Below are positions 9,901 to 18,571 of a DNA stretch of 64,000 bases, in pieces. Each line of letters opens with the position of its first letter. Position 1 is the first letter of the stretch. Below the pieces are notes generated by a model. The model had not been told where the DNA came from. It was given only the letters and a program-made list of their open reading frames with translations, and searched no databases. The DNA comes from a virus, in IMG/VR virus record IMGVR_UViG_3300047322_000608, positions 1 to 64,000 of that record, one strand, 5' to 3'. The position numbers and the translations under genes are program-made.

Positions 9901-12900
9901 GCAGCCATGGACCCAGCTTGGCGAACCATTGATCGGCTGCAACCTCCCGGTCAACTCCCTCTGCCGGTTTGCCGCGCTCAAGAAATCCTAGAACGGAATT
10001 GAGGAGGTTCTTCTCAAACCATTCCGACGTCACCTTCTTCCGCTGCCACCAGCTCTGCCCTTTGTTCAGCACATCCTGGACGTTGGCCAGCAGCCGGGAG
10101 TTTTTGTAGCCGAAATCCTTGTCGGCCTGGTTGCGGTAATTGTTCGTGGACCCGGCAAACTTATTCATGCCCTGCTCGATCAGGCCAGAGGAAGGCGTTC
10201 CTAACGCTCCAACCTTCTTTCCGTCCGCTCCGAGGACCAGGCCGGTAACGGTGTGATCGGTCTCCCGCATCATCGGATCGTAGAGCTTATTCTTCATGAT
10301 CTCGTTCACCTGCCGCTTGACGCGCTGGTAATCCGAGCCCATGGCCGTCTCGTCTCCGTTCTGAGCAGCCTCTTCCCGCAGCTTCAACCAGGCTGCCATC
10401 TGGCCTACAGAGGATTTGAGCTGATCCGGGGTGGTTACAGGACCAGAGATAGCCTTGAAGTTGAGCGTCCGTTCGTCCCATTTCGGGTGTGCATCCATCG
10501 TGGTCGGCACACGGATCTTCATCCCGTCTGTGAACACGGAATCTTCGGTCTGCTTGATCTTGGCGACCAGCTTCTGGATCTGGTTCTCGTAGATCGGCAT
10601 TGCCGCATCTCCCGCGGCGATCACCTTATCCGTGTGTTCGGCGGCCCGGTTGGCGCGCGTTATCATTCGCAGCGCCTTCCGATTCTCGAGCTTGGCCGCC
10701 TCTTCCAGCTTCGACGCCTTAGCCACACTCCGGATGCCAGCCAGGATCTGTTCGTTGGTCTCCTTGCGTTGGTCCCGAAGTTCCTGTTCCAGCGCAGCCC
10801 GATCAGTTCCAGACGCCATCTTGCGCACCTGGAGCATGGCCAGCTCACGCTGGTTCAGCTTTCCGAAGGCAACGACTGTGGCGAGCAGTGCCTTGGCATC
10901 CGGGCTATCCGCTGCGAGCTGCGCGTAACGGTGCAAAGTTGGGTCCATCTCGGAAGCGTGACGGATGTAAGCCCGGATCTCCGATGCCGGCCGGGTGAAG
11001 TCAATGCTCGGATCACTCGCCATCTGGTCCAGGAAATTGAAGAGCTTCTCCCCTTGAAGTGCATCCCCGGTGTAAAGGCGGCGCATGGCGGCAACGGTAT
11101 CCCGATCGATCGGCTGCCCAATCTTCCCTTCGATGTCTTGATACTGCTGGAACGCCACGCCCAACGATTTACCGACTCGCTCCAGGTCACGGATGTCTTC
11201 GTAGAGCAGCTTCTTTACGCCCTTCTTGATCAATCCGGACATGAACTCGGCGTCTTTGAAATTGTCCAGGATAACCTGGTGCTCAGTCAGGAGCCGCTGC
11301 TGATTGGCTTTGACCCGCGGCTCCATCTCTTTGGCCTTGGTTAACCCTCGGCCAACCGTTGACATCTCTCGCTCAAGCGCTGAGGCAGTTCCCACATTTA
11401 CGTAATCAAGGTTCTCTGGGTGGGTTAGGGCATCTTTGTTTTGGCGTGGCTTGAACCCGACGATGCCTTTGACCTGGGCCTCGTTGATCTGTCTTTCCCG
11501 AACTGTCTCCGTGTTGTGCAGACCGAACAAGGTGCGAAATCCTTTGAGCGTTAATCCTCCAGCCACCGCGGCCGATGTCCTCACAAATTCGATCCAGGTA
11601 TTTATCGCAGCCTCGTTGTTCATCCGGATCGACGGATCAACCTTTGGAAGTGGCGCATTTGTTCCAGCCGGAAGCAGGAACTCCAGTGGATCGTTTCGCT
11701 GTATGTTGAGCATCGCCGCCTCGACTGAGTCCTGAACGAGCGGCGCGCGGTCAATCTCGCCTGTCACCGGATTGTAGGTCTCAGCCAGATCCTTCGATCC
11801 GATCGATGGCGTGTGCCATTGCATCGTTCGGGCTGTCTCGGGGATCTGAACGCGAGCCGGTTTGTACGTCCCCGAAATCTTGCGGCCGACCCCGATTACG
11901 TCGTCCAGCAAAGTCGGGTCCTTAATCCCGATCATCTTGGCGACCCATTCCAGGAACCTGGTCCACATGGTTTTGTTGACGCCTGTGGACTTGATCGATC
12001 TCAGGAAGTTCTGGAATTGGGGGTTGGAGAACGCTTCCGCAATGAACTCGGCGTGGTTGGTCAGGCCGTACTGATTTGTCACACCCTGCTTGTCAGCCTG
12101 CTCTTTCGCAAATTCGTAAAGGAAGGTCAGCTCTCCTCGGTTCCGGCCGGTCTCCAAGTTGAAGACCGTGTTCCCGTGGACGTATTCATGGAGGAACGTC
12201 CGCAATGAACTGCCGTCTGCGAAAGCCGGCTCGTAGACGTTCGCGGTATGGGTCAGGGGATCGTAGCGTCCAGCCGACTCCCTGCCGTCTTCCCCTCTGT
12301 GTTCGCCGCCGACCGACAACCTGGTGCCGTGATCGCCGAGAGCTATCAGGTCATTAACGATCTTGCTGTCACCGAAGAGGCCAAGCTTGTTGAGCGCAAC
12401 GAGTGCCTCGAACGCATTCTTGGATTTAGAGAGGACATCTCGGACAATGCCTTGGAATCGCGGGGATGTGTCCTGGTCTCGGCCAATGTCCGTCGTGGCG
12501 AGATGACCCTCTTCGCCAGCCGCCCCGCCGCCTACGCCTTCATCCGAACCTGGCGTTGGTTCTTGCGGTAGGGCGATTTCAGCACCTGTCGATGAAGGTT
12601 CAGCCACCCCTTCGCGCTCTCCGCGTCCATGCTCCCCAGCCAGCTTTTGAAGCTCGTCGACAAACCGAGATCGGAGTTGGCCTTGAGTAATCTCGGGATT
12701 GTTTGTGAACTCTTCATGTACGTTATTGTAAGCGCGGAACAGAGACCTGTAAAACTTGTCCAGTTTATCTTCTTTGATGTCGGCAACGGCCTTGGCCACG
12801 TCCGGGTTATTCTTGATCGTCTCCGACAATCCTTTGACGACCTCTGCGTGCCGGTCTTTGGGAGCCGTATCCAGATCCCAGGATAGTTCGTCGGCAATCG

Positions 12901-15691
12901 GCTGGGTCCTAGATTTCGAGATCCAGTTAGCTCCTCCTTCAAGGCGCTGCTCTTTCTGGATCGATCCCAGCTTTGCTTCGGCCGCTTCTGCGACTGGAAG
13001 CGGAGCAACTTCCCTCACGGACTGGCTGCCAGCATCAGCCTTCGCTTCCAACTGCGGTTTGATCTTGGCCCATTCTTCCGGAGTGTATTCGTGAAAGACC
13101 TTGGACTGCTTTGCCTCTCCCGTGCGGATCACGCCCAACGGTTTCCAACCCTCCTTGATCAGCGACTCGTAGCTCTTGGCCGCAATCGCACTGGCCTGCA
13201 CCCTGTTAACGCGCGGCTTGCCAGTCTGCTTGAGCGTGCCGACAACAATCTTCCCGTCCGGCCGGCGAAAGACTCCCAGGCTGTTGGTGGATTCGTAGCT
13301 GTTACCTTCCTTTTCAATGGCGGATTCACCGGGACGCCCGAACAACCCAACCTCTTCTTTGCCAGCAACCGGTTCAAACCAGGCGTTGTAGGATTCTGGG
13401 ACCTTGGAAAGCCAATCGGAGGAAGCAGGTGTTTCAGATTTCTTTAACGTCGGATAGTCAGCCAGCACGTTATCGGGAACAGCCTTCCCTTCGGCGAGCG
13501 CGTCTCTGACAATCTCTCTGTGGTTCTCGCGGGTCCGGTGTTCAGCGTCGGCCGTAAAAACTCCTCCGCCAGATTCAATCATCCGCTTGTTCTGAGCAAC
13601 GACTTCGGCTTGCGTTTTCTCCCAAGGAGCCTTCGTGGAAGGCGCGGCCCCTGCTTCGACCTGGGCAGGAGCCGCTGGGGTGGGTGGTTTAACTTCCGTC
13701 GTCGCGGCCTTTTCGACTGGCACCTTCCTTTCTGCCGCAGGTTTCTCAGACAAAGCTTTGGCACGCGCACGAGCCACGGCCGCATCAACCGGACTGGCTT
13801 CCGCAGTTGGCGCTTCTACCGTTGCCGTTCCGGTAGTGAGTGCATCGGCGTCGATGCCGATCGTCTTGAGCGCGGCCTTATTCTCGGGGCTCAGCTCGAC
13901 CGCTGCTTGCTGTAAGCGATCGCCAGCGCCTGCTTGAGCGCCTTTTTCTTTGAGCTTGGCTTGCTCTTCCCGATCTTGTGCCTCTTTTTGTAGCTGTGCA
14001 TTATCTCCGACACGTTGCTGCTGAACGTCGCTCGGCTCTTCCCTTTTTTGAGTGGCATCTTCGACTCCTTCCCTGATGAATTTGTATTGTTCTTTCTGGC
14101 CGGCCGGAAGCTGCTGGATGTACTGCCGATCCGCGTCGGTCATGGTTCCGGCGACTTCCTTGTTCGCGATCTCCAGAAGGACCAGCTTCTGTTCCGCGGT
14201 CACCTTCCCGTAGGTCTCGGCTACGTGCGTATCCGGAGCGCCCCAGGCTGCATTCCGCAACTCTCTGGCTTGTTCCCGGGACAGCTCGGACTTGGGGAAC
14301 AGTTCCTGGATCTCGCGCACGGTCTTGGCTTCGTTCCTGCGAATCTCCTCCACCACGGTCAGGCGCTCTTCTTCGGGCGTTGCAGGGACAGCAACGTTCT
14401 TCGACTCCCGCTTCAACTCCGCTGTGGCCTTGGTCTGCGCTTCCAGGAGTAATCGCCTGGAGTCCATGACGGCCTGCTGGGTTTTGGAGATCGGCGCGGT
14501 CGGGAAAGGTTCAGGCGGCGCGCCAGGTGTTGGCGCGGCCGGTTGATCCGGCGCTGGAGGCGGAGGTGGGGTTTGGTCCGCTGCGGCTGATTCGGCAGGC
14601 CCAGCGGGGGGAGTTGGTTCTGCCGGAGTTGGCAACCAATCCTTCGTGGGCCCACCTCGCAGGGCTGTAATCGCCGCAGCAGGCATGCCCGCCAGAATCC
14701 CGGTAGCCGTAGCATTTAGTAATCGGCTCCATTCGTCCTTTGTGAACTCGGTATCCCGCTTCTTGGGATCGGCATACCGCTCGCCCAGAATGTTGAAGAA
14801 CTCCATGGCGCCCATCCCAGAACCAGCGACGAGCAATTCCTTGGGCACCGTCACAGCCTTGGAATCGATCCAGGTCCGAACCGCCTCCGTGGAAGCCTTC
14901 TCGCCGAAGATGCCCTTGAGTATCCGCTCGGGGATTACAGCGCCAATGGATGCGCCTGCGCCTGAGATTAAGGCCCCTACCTTCGCATCCTCTGGCGTGA
15001 CACCTTCCTGTCCGGAAAGCTCGCCATATGCCCCGCCAGCCCCCAATGCGCCGAAGTTAGCCATGGAAGCGCCAATGCTCGCCATGTGACCGGCTGCGTC
15101 CTTGACGACTTTGGCGACCGGCTTGGAAAGAGCGCTTTCCATGACCTTTCCGGCCGCGAAATCTTCCAGCTCCTTCCGCTCCACCGCAGTTAAGGTTCCC
15201 TCGATTACCTTTCGCAAGGCACTTCGGGCCGCCGCCTGGCCAAAGAAGGTCGCAGCTCCGGCTTCCGTGCCGGGCCCGGGCGCCATCGCCGTGCCAGCCG
15301 CGGCGAACGTGAGCGCTTCGCCAACATTCGGGATCAACTCGCCAACCTTTCCAGCCACGTATTGACCGGCTGCAGGGAAGCTGGTCATCGCCTGCTGGAT
15401 TGTGGGGACGCTCGCAGGAGCTTCTTCGGCTGTCTGCTTGAGCTTGCGCTTGTACAAGTCCAGGTAGAATTCCTTGGCTCCTTGAGCACCCAGCGTGTCG
15501 GAAGCCAAAGCCAAGGCTCCGGCACCAGAAGCTTCCATGCCCAGGACGCCGCGGCTAAATCCGCGTCCGAGCTGCTCGGTCATGGACGATTGCTGGACCG
15601 CTTGCTGTTGCTGGACCTTCTGCCAGTCAGCCAGGAAATCAGGGAAGGCCGATAGCGCTTCGGGTTTGTACCGCTCGGCAAATCCCCGCAT
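6956..15691 (-). CDS. Giant virion/ejection protein with zincin motif
   Basis: 2911 aa from ATG 15691 (GTG at 15694 also possible). N-terminal 330 residues are Ala/Gly rich with several hydrophobic stretches. A Pro/Ala linker follows (about 350-394), then a charged multi-domain region. An HEYVH motif (HExxH) at about 1168, with NHAEFIAEAF some 45 residues later, fits a gluzincin-type metallopeptidase as found in large polyvalent phage proteins. Residues 1300-2550 are mainly helical. A hydrophobic stretch lies near 2604-2627. Such proteins are packaged and ejected with the DNA (compare T7 gp16, N4 vRNAP, DarB-type proteins), here perhaps to cross or remodel the envelope. No polymerase motif recognised. 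Confidence 0.75.
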   Translation of the reverse strand: MRGFAERYKPEALSAFPDFLADWQKVQQQQAVQQSSMTEQLGRGFSRGVLGMEASGAGALALASDTLGAQGAKEFYLDLYKRKLKQTAEEAPASVPTIQQAMTSFPAAGQYVAGKVGELIPNVGEALTFAAAGTAMAPGPGTEAGAATFFGQAAARSALRKVIEGTLTAVERKELEDFAAGKVMESALSKPVAKVVKDAAGHMASIGASMANFGALGAGGAYGELSGQEGVTPEDAKVGALISGAGASIGAVIPERILKGIFGEKASTEAVRTWIDSKAVTVPKELLVAGSGMGAMEFFNILGERYADPKKRDTEFTKDEWSRLLNATATGILAGMPAAAITALRGGPTKDWLPTPAEPTPPAGPAESAAADQTPPPPPAPDQPAAPTPGAPPEPFPTAPISKTQQAVMDSRRLLLEAQTKATAELKRESKNVAVPATPEEERLTVVEEIRRNEAKTVREIQELFPKSELSREQARELRNAAWGAPDTHVAETYGKVTAEQKLVLLEIANKEVAGTMTDADRQYIQQLPAGQKEQYKFIREGVEDATQKREEPSDVQQQRVGDNAQLQKEAQDREEQAKLKEKGAQAGAGDRLQQAAVELSPENKAALKTIGIDADALTTGTATVEAPTAEASPVDAAVARARAKALSEKPAAERKVPVEKAATTEVKPPTPAAPAQVEAGAAPSTKAPWEKTQAEVVAQNKRMIESGGGVFTADAEHRTRENHREIVRDALAEGKAVPDNVLADYPTLKKSETPASSDWLSKVPESYNAWFEPVAGKEEVGLFGRPGESAIEKEGNSYESTNSLGVFRRPDGKIVVGTLKQTGKPRVNRVQASAIAAKSYESLIKEGWKPLGVIRTGEAKQSKVFHEYTPEEWAKIKPQLEAKADAGSQSVREVAPLPVAEAAEAKLGSIQKEQRLEGGANWISKSRTQPIADELSWDLDTAPKDRHAEVVKGLSETIKNNPDVAKAVADIKEDKLDKFYRSLFRAYNNVHEEFTNNPEITQGQLRSRFVDELQKLAGEHGRGEREGVAEPSSTGAEIALPQEPTPGSDEGVGGGAAGEEGHLATTDIGRDQDTSPRFQGIVRDVLSKSKNAFEALVALNKLGLFGDSKIVNDLIALGDHGTRLSVGGEHRGEDGRESAGRYDPLTHTANVYEPAFADGSSLRTFLHEYVHGNTVFNLETGRNRGELTFLYEFAKEQADKQGVTNQYGLTNHAEFIAEAFSNPQFQNFLRSIKSTGVNKTMWTRFLEWVAKMIGIKDPTLLDDVIGVGRKISGTYKPARVQIPETARTMQWHTPSIGSKDLAETYNPVTGEIDRAPLVQDSVEAAMLNIQRNDPLEFLLPAGTNAPLPKVDPSIRMNNEAAINTWIEFVRTSAAVAGGLTLKGFRTLFGLHNTETVRERQINEAQVKGIVGFKPRQNKDALTHPENLDYVNVGTASALEREMSTVGRGLTKAKEMEPRVKANQQRLLTEHQVILDNFKDAEFMSGLIKKGVKKLLYEDIRDLERVGKSLGVAFQQYQDIEGKIGQPIDRDTVAAMRRLYTGDALQGEKLFNFLDQMASDPSIDFTRPASEIRAYIRHASEMDPTLHRYAQLAADSPDAKALLATVVAFGKLNQRELAMLQVRKMASGTDRAALEQELRDQRKETNEQILAGIRSVAKASKLEEAAKLENRKALRMITRANRAAEHTDKVIAAGDAAMPIYENQIQKLVAKIKQTEDSVFTDGMKIRVPTTMDAHPKWDERTLNFKAISGPVTTPDQLKSSVGQMAAWLKLREEAAQNGDETAMGSDYQRVKRQVNEIMKNKLYDPMMRETDHTVTGLVLGADGKKVGALGTPSSGLIEQGMNKFAGSTNNYRNQADKDFGYKNSRLLANVQDVLNKGQSWWQRKKVTSEWFEKNLLNSVLGFLERGKPAEGVDREVAADQWFAKLGPWLLSHDVVRPLIEDRMPEFMKAMREYVDSAYHSGQWWVHKVEESGLLVQDPKLGGQLRKHIPVGLWTFQRKFSDLYRNMVHTMRLAGWSKDEAAGVPGASEAWKDIGTVYAQDPTKAQALVAKYMTDTVEKDFAYKLTHVPDESVIPTPVLDDSGTTMSADTAEVAKAYDDAGGNLIGMFERLHEAYNGQDSVGNYVQSGLLRMAQVYHEIDNALRKVEPKGATQVADIEGMVPNAMIDARQFQHLPADWFDYHKFDRNDNARMAERVAWQSTFGRGGKAFAGWYQTAQDEAGALVAKLKDALTQAERTVPSGQKKEVDAAAKKILAADTSPMLAQFKTGEDRLRYLRKVEERAPFLDTFLRNLSTYFTRGNQEEGSLRWGIRLSGELASLLVNQPSSAIAQLATTLDIMAQWGLSPTTAKATARTIQMTAKDIGGSLAQGLGWEFLKASQYEKRFLEMGLNDPEVARRFADIFTTLSGEEHNRAARFFRQAKDLQSATLNLVGEKAQYTPLRPLSPFFQTVISANRGLFVALSEMADGYVAKGIEYLRANPGTAKLTAEMLKLKSQDKVSFEKWEADHRRYGLDFTEMAKGALDRMNNGDKTILTNQELERIYSVGLNVISLESNIATMPLWAFNNSLVRFGLPLLGWSYRRALQVAGLRLNNQEQNSLKAASSAMLGMAAVGLGGLGLSLIVDAYSEDVLGKKRNLRGLRVPLSGNDWVGIQERINRIGTFGLWGELLNSAINVGTGQGDNRMLSVDQRVVAMQSFQSIQKAVSAFINQNFDADYQHVVRPMISAIGGGGMLQYMQIANHAFDLDNVENRVVRRINAENYLRVTGRDLGMSIRSGGGGYNTPTPITPWIARMEYAAYANDPAEFREMYLGALEEAKKAGKDNPADYVKRSFETRHPLRYVFAVTPSERDYKQILANLDDQGQAAVSDAVRLFNYYGAHLGLAPFAGSQKKDQQRAANPAAAARARELALSF

Positions 15692-15753
15692 CACCTCTTC
15701 GTCCGGTGTGGTGTCTCCCGGATTATTCTCCCGATAGAATTGGACGAGCGTGT

Positions 15754-16938
15754 TCAGGGGGTTGGGCTAGGCGAGAGCGGAGCCGTAAACTGATTGGTGT
15801 TGTATGGCGGATATGCGGTGGGGAACAAAGCACTGTTCTGCGCAGCCGAATCCTGCAGGAACTTGCGCAGCCTCAAGTTTGAAAGTTCACTGGGATCGGT
15901 GGGAGCAGCCGGAGCGGCGTTGGTCGACGGATAGATCAAGCTGTTGATAAAGTCCGGGCCTTTGTTTATCACCGCGCGACCTGCGTTGATGGCGCCCTGA
16001 GTTAGAAATCCTCCAGGAGTTGCGGTTTCCGGAGCAACGAACGGTGTTGCCGCAGGGGCAATGGGCGGGCCTGCCACAGCGCCATTGACACGCGGGGTTG
16101 GAAGACCGAAGTTCGGTTGCTTGGAAGGCGGGGCTGGCGGGGGAGCGGATGCTTTAGCATAGGCATCCATTGCCTCCGTCTCCACCTTTGGATTGTAAAC
16201 AAACCCATTCTGCAGCGACTTAACTCGGTCTAGAGCCAGTCGATAGTCAGCAGTCGCTCTAGCAAGTTCCGGTTTACTGGCCGCTTCCTTCTCGAATTCC
16301 GTTGTAACAGTGCTCGTTACCTGGTTCATGGCTTGAACGTAGGCTTCGTACTTCGCTTTTTTCCCGGCCGCAAATTGCTTGCGGAATTCCGTCAGCTTGT
16401 CCGGATTATTTCGTATCAGCTCCCGCTCGGCAACGGTCATTTCCTTAGCCACCATAGGATCGTCCGCAATCAATCCTGCCACTCGTGAAGCAAATGCTTT
16501 CGGATCCTGGCCCGTATGCCGGAGAATTCCAGACAAAGCAACTCCAGCCGCCCGATTGGCTTCGATGTAGGTCTTCCCTCGATTGTCGACGTAGGCTTTG
16601 GATGCCGTATCAAAGCTTGCATCACTTGGTAGGTCTGCACCGGTCTCGTTAGCCTTGGCAACCATGGCTCTCCGCTCCTTCTCTTGCTCCTCGTCGCTCT
16701 TGAGCTTGAACTCATCCTTCATCCGCTGCAGCACCATGGCGTTAGCCGCAGCAGCCCGTTGGTTTTCGCCTTCTTCCCGAATCTGTTCGACCTGGCGGGC
16801 CTGGTTCAATCGATCCTTCGCCTGCCGATCTTGCATGGCCAGAGCCAGGGCGCCCTGGCTGTAGTTGGTGACTGGCGAGTAGGCTTGCTGAAAAAGCTGC
16901 GCCAGTTGCGCTTGATCATCAAAAGTTCCGCTTGGCAT
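15754..16938 (-). CDS. Internal virion protein candidate, helical
   Basis: 394 aa. Residues 1-110 are strongly helical and charged (DRQAKDRLNQARQVEQIREEGENQR, KSDEEQEKERRAMVAKANETG), 110-260 remain helical, and the C-terminal 130 residues are a Pro/Ala-rich tail. No catalytic motif. It sits between a glycine-zipper internal protein and the giant virion protein, the usual place for T7-like ejectosome proteins, so a structural or ejection role is inferred. Its TGA stop at 15754-15756 overlaps a possible CTG start of the giant protein. The start at 16938 lacks an obvious Shine-Dalgarno. Confidence 0.65.
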   Translation of the reverse strand: MPSGTFDDQAQLAQLFQQAYSPVTNYSQGALALAMQDRQAKDRLNQARQVEQIREEGENQRAAAANAMVLQRMKDEFKLKSDEEQEKERRAMVAKANETGADLPSDASFDTASKAYVDNRGKTYIEANRAAGVALSGILRHTGQDPKAFASRVAGLIADDPMVAKEMTVAERELIRNNPDKLTEFRKQFAAGKKAKYEAYVQAMNQVTSTVTTEFEKEAASKPELARATADYRLALDRVKSLQNGFVYNPKVETEAMDAYAKASAPPPAPPSKQPNFGLPTPRVNGAVAGPPIAPAATPFVAPETATPGGFLTQGAINAGRAVINKGPDFINSLIYPSTNAAPAAPTDPSELSNLRLRKFLQDSAAQNSALFPTAYPPYNTNQFTAPLSPSPTP

Positions 16939-16941
16939 AAA

Positions 16942-17988
16942 TTAAACGGTGGGTGCAGCCTCGTAATACGAAGAGCCGAACGGATCTGTCGTCTGATTCT
17001 GCAAGTTGTACTGGTCCATCGTGAAAGGAGCGTTCGCCGGTTGATTCATCTGATTGATCAACGCGCGATTGGCGAAGTAATTCCCAAGCGTGCTCGCCCC
17101 GGTCGCTACCCCTTGCCCAACGATCGCGCCAACTCCTGGAACAGGTTGCACGTAAGGCGATCGGAACGGGACATTCGTTTGCTGGTTTAACTTGAACCAG
17201 TTCAGCGGTTGCAACGAGTTGACGTAAGTCGTCCCGGCCGCCGTCGCGGGGAGGGCGCTCATCTGGATGCGGTTACCTGCCTGCGTCAATGGCAAGCTCA
17301 GGTTCTGAAGCCGGGTGTTGATGGCCTGCTGCTTGATTCCGGCCACGTCTGCGGCATTCGCCAGGTCGGCTTCCGCTCCGACCGTCCCTGCCGCTTGCAA
17401 GGCTGGGATGGTTGCGCCGGTCAAAAGGTTCTTTTGGAACGTGCTGCCTCCGCCCGTATAGCCCTGCCGGGCCCGATCAGCCGAAAGCGCATTCAACCTG
17501 GCCTGCAACCCTTCCAGGATGCCTTGCTTCTGCGCGGTCGCGACTGCGCCCCTGGCCTGGAGTACAGGCGCAATGTTAGCTTCCTGTTGCTGCTCGAGTT
17601 GTCCGCTGAACAACTGGTTGACGAGCTGATCACCCGCCACCATCGACGGTTCCAGGCCGGACACGATATTCTGATACCCAGCGATCTGGTCAGCCGGTTT
17701 CCCGAGTGCGGCTTGCTCAGCCAGGTAGGTCGCATACGCCTGGTTCCCGACGTTCTGCTCTACCCCTGCCGAAGTGAACGACGGGTACTGCGGCAGGAGC
17801 GCGCTTCCAGTCGATCCCCTGCTTTCCAGAAACTGTTGGTATTGCAGTGCCCGATCGGAAGCGGCGATGGACGCATTTGTTTTGTTCGCGTCCGCTTGTG
17901 CTTGCGAGCCAAAGTAGCCGGCGATGCCTGTGCCTGCCGCGCCAATGGCCGCTGCGCCGATAATTGCTGCGCCTATGCCGATACCCAT
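16942..17988 (-). CDS. Internal virion/DNA ejection protein candidate
   Basis: 348 aa. The first 27 residues are a glycine/alanine-zipper membrane-active segment (IGAAIIGAAAIGAAGTGIAGYFG), typical of small podovirus ejection proteins that insert in the cell envelope. The rest is helical and Gln/Ala rich (ADANKTNASIAASDRALQYQQF, EQQQEANIAPVLQARGAVATAQ). A well-placed Shine-Dalgarno (GAAAGGA) lies 11 nt before the ATG. With the 394-aa and giant proteins downstream it would form a three-component ejection set like T7 gp14/15/16, by analogy rather than by visible homology. Confidence 0.7.
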   Translation of the reverse strand: MGIGIGAAIIGAAAIGAAGTGIAGYFGSQAQADANKTNASIAASDRALQYQQFLESRGSTGSALLPQYPSFTSAGVEQNVGNQAYATYLAEQAALGKPADQIAGYQNIVSGLEPSMVAGDQLVNQLFSGQLEQQQEANIAPVLQARGAVATAQKQGILEGLQARLNALSADRARQGYTGGGSTFQKNLLTGATIPALQAAGTVGAEADLANAADVAGIKQQAINTRLQNLSLPLTQAGNRIQMSALPATAAGTTYVNSLQPLNWFKLNQQTNVPFRSPYVQPVPGVGAIVGQGVATGASTLGNYFANRALINQMNQPANAPFTMDQYNLQNQTTDPFGSSYYEAAPTV

Positions 17989-17992
17989 AAAG

Positions 17993-18571
17993 TCATTGTC
18001 CTTTCGTTTCGCCCATGAAGATCTCAGTCCAGGCTGAGAGTCGGCCAGTGATCAGGAGGTAGGGCGCCAATCGTTTTGGCATCTTCAGAATGATCGCAGT
18101 CAGGGCCGTATAAGCGCTCGGGTTGGGGAGAACCTTCACGCCAGCTTCATGCAAGGCCTGGGTGATCTTGGTCATCGTCCAGCGCCGTTCTTCAAAGTGT
18201 TTCATAAGAACCGCGTCGACCGGTTTCCAGATCGGGTCAGCTTCTCCTTCTTCGGTAAAGGACGAGCCCCATCCAGGCACCTTCTGCTTGCGGGAAATGT
18301 AGGAACCAACGATCGATTCGGCCGTGACATCCACGTCCTCGGCCCACTGTAGCAAGGTGTAGGTCTGCTCGATTGGGCCATGCTTCCCGCCAAAGCAAAG
18401 GAGTGCCGCCGCCAGCGAACGGTAGATGTCGCCGCTCCCTTGAGCTGTAGCCGACACCGCAACGGTGCTCGGGCAAGCCCGGTAGCTACTCTGATGATGG
18501 GCCTCGCCAAGCGCGGCCACCAACTCAAGCTCGGCAGGGCTCAGTGGTTCGGTTCTCCAGAACGGTTGCAT
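17993..18571 (-). CDS. Citrate-synthase-like protein, catalytic residues lost
   Basis: 192 aa. The chain follows the C-terminal half of citrate synthase/citryl-CoA lyase: a CPSTVAVSATA--SGDIYRSLAAAL helix pair, GGKHGP at 62-67 (equivalent of the LHGG loop), VPGWGS at 98-103 (equivalent of PGxGH), LPNPSAY at 148-154 (equivalent of PNVDxYS), and a final GRLSAWTEIFMGE. Of the three catalytic residues of the family (pig H274, H320, D375), H64 is kept, but the second His is Ser103 and the Asp is Ser152. It is therefore probably not a normal condensing enzyme. It overlaps the sulfotransferase gene by 47 nt. Assignment by motif reading only. Confidence 0.6.
   Translation of the reverse strand: MQPFWRTEPLSPAELELVAALGEAHHQSSYRACPSTVAVSATAQGSGDIYRSLAAALLCFGGKHGPIEQTYTLLQWAEDVDVTAESIVGSYISRKQKVPGWGSSFTEEGEADPIWKPVDAVLMKHFEERRWTMTKITQALHEAGVKVLPNPSAYTALTAIILKMPKRLAPYLLITGRLSAWTEIFMGETKGQ

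Noticed and set aside
10253-11344. Long plus-strand frame (363 codons) inside the giant gene, and others such as 9041-9691
   Set aside because: Antisense to a strong coding sequence with His/Leu/Arg-rich shadow composition and no start signals.
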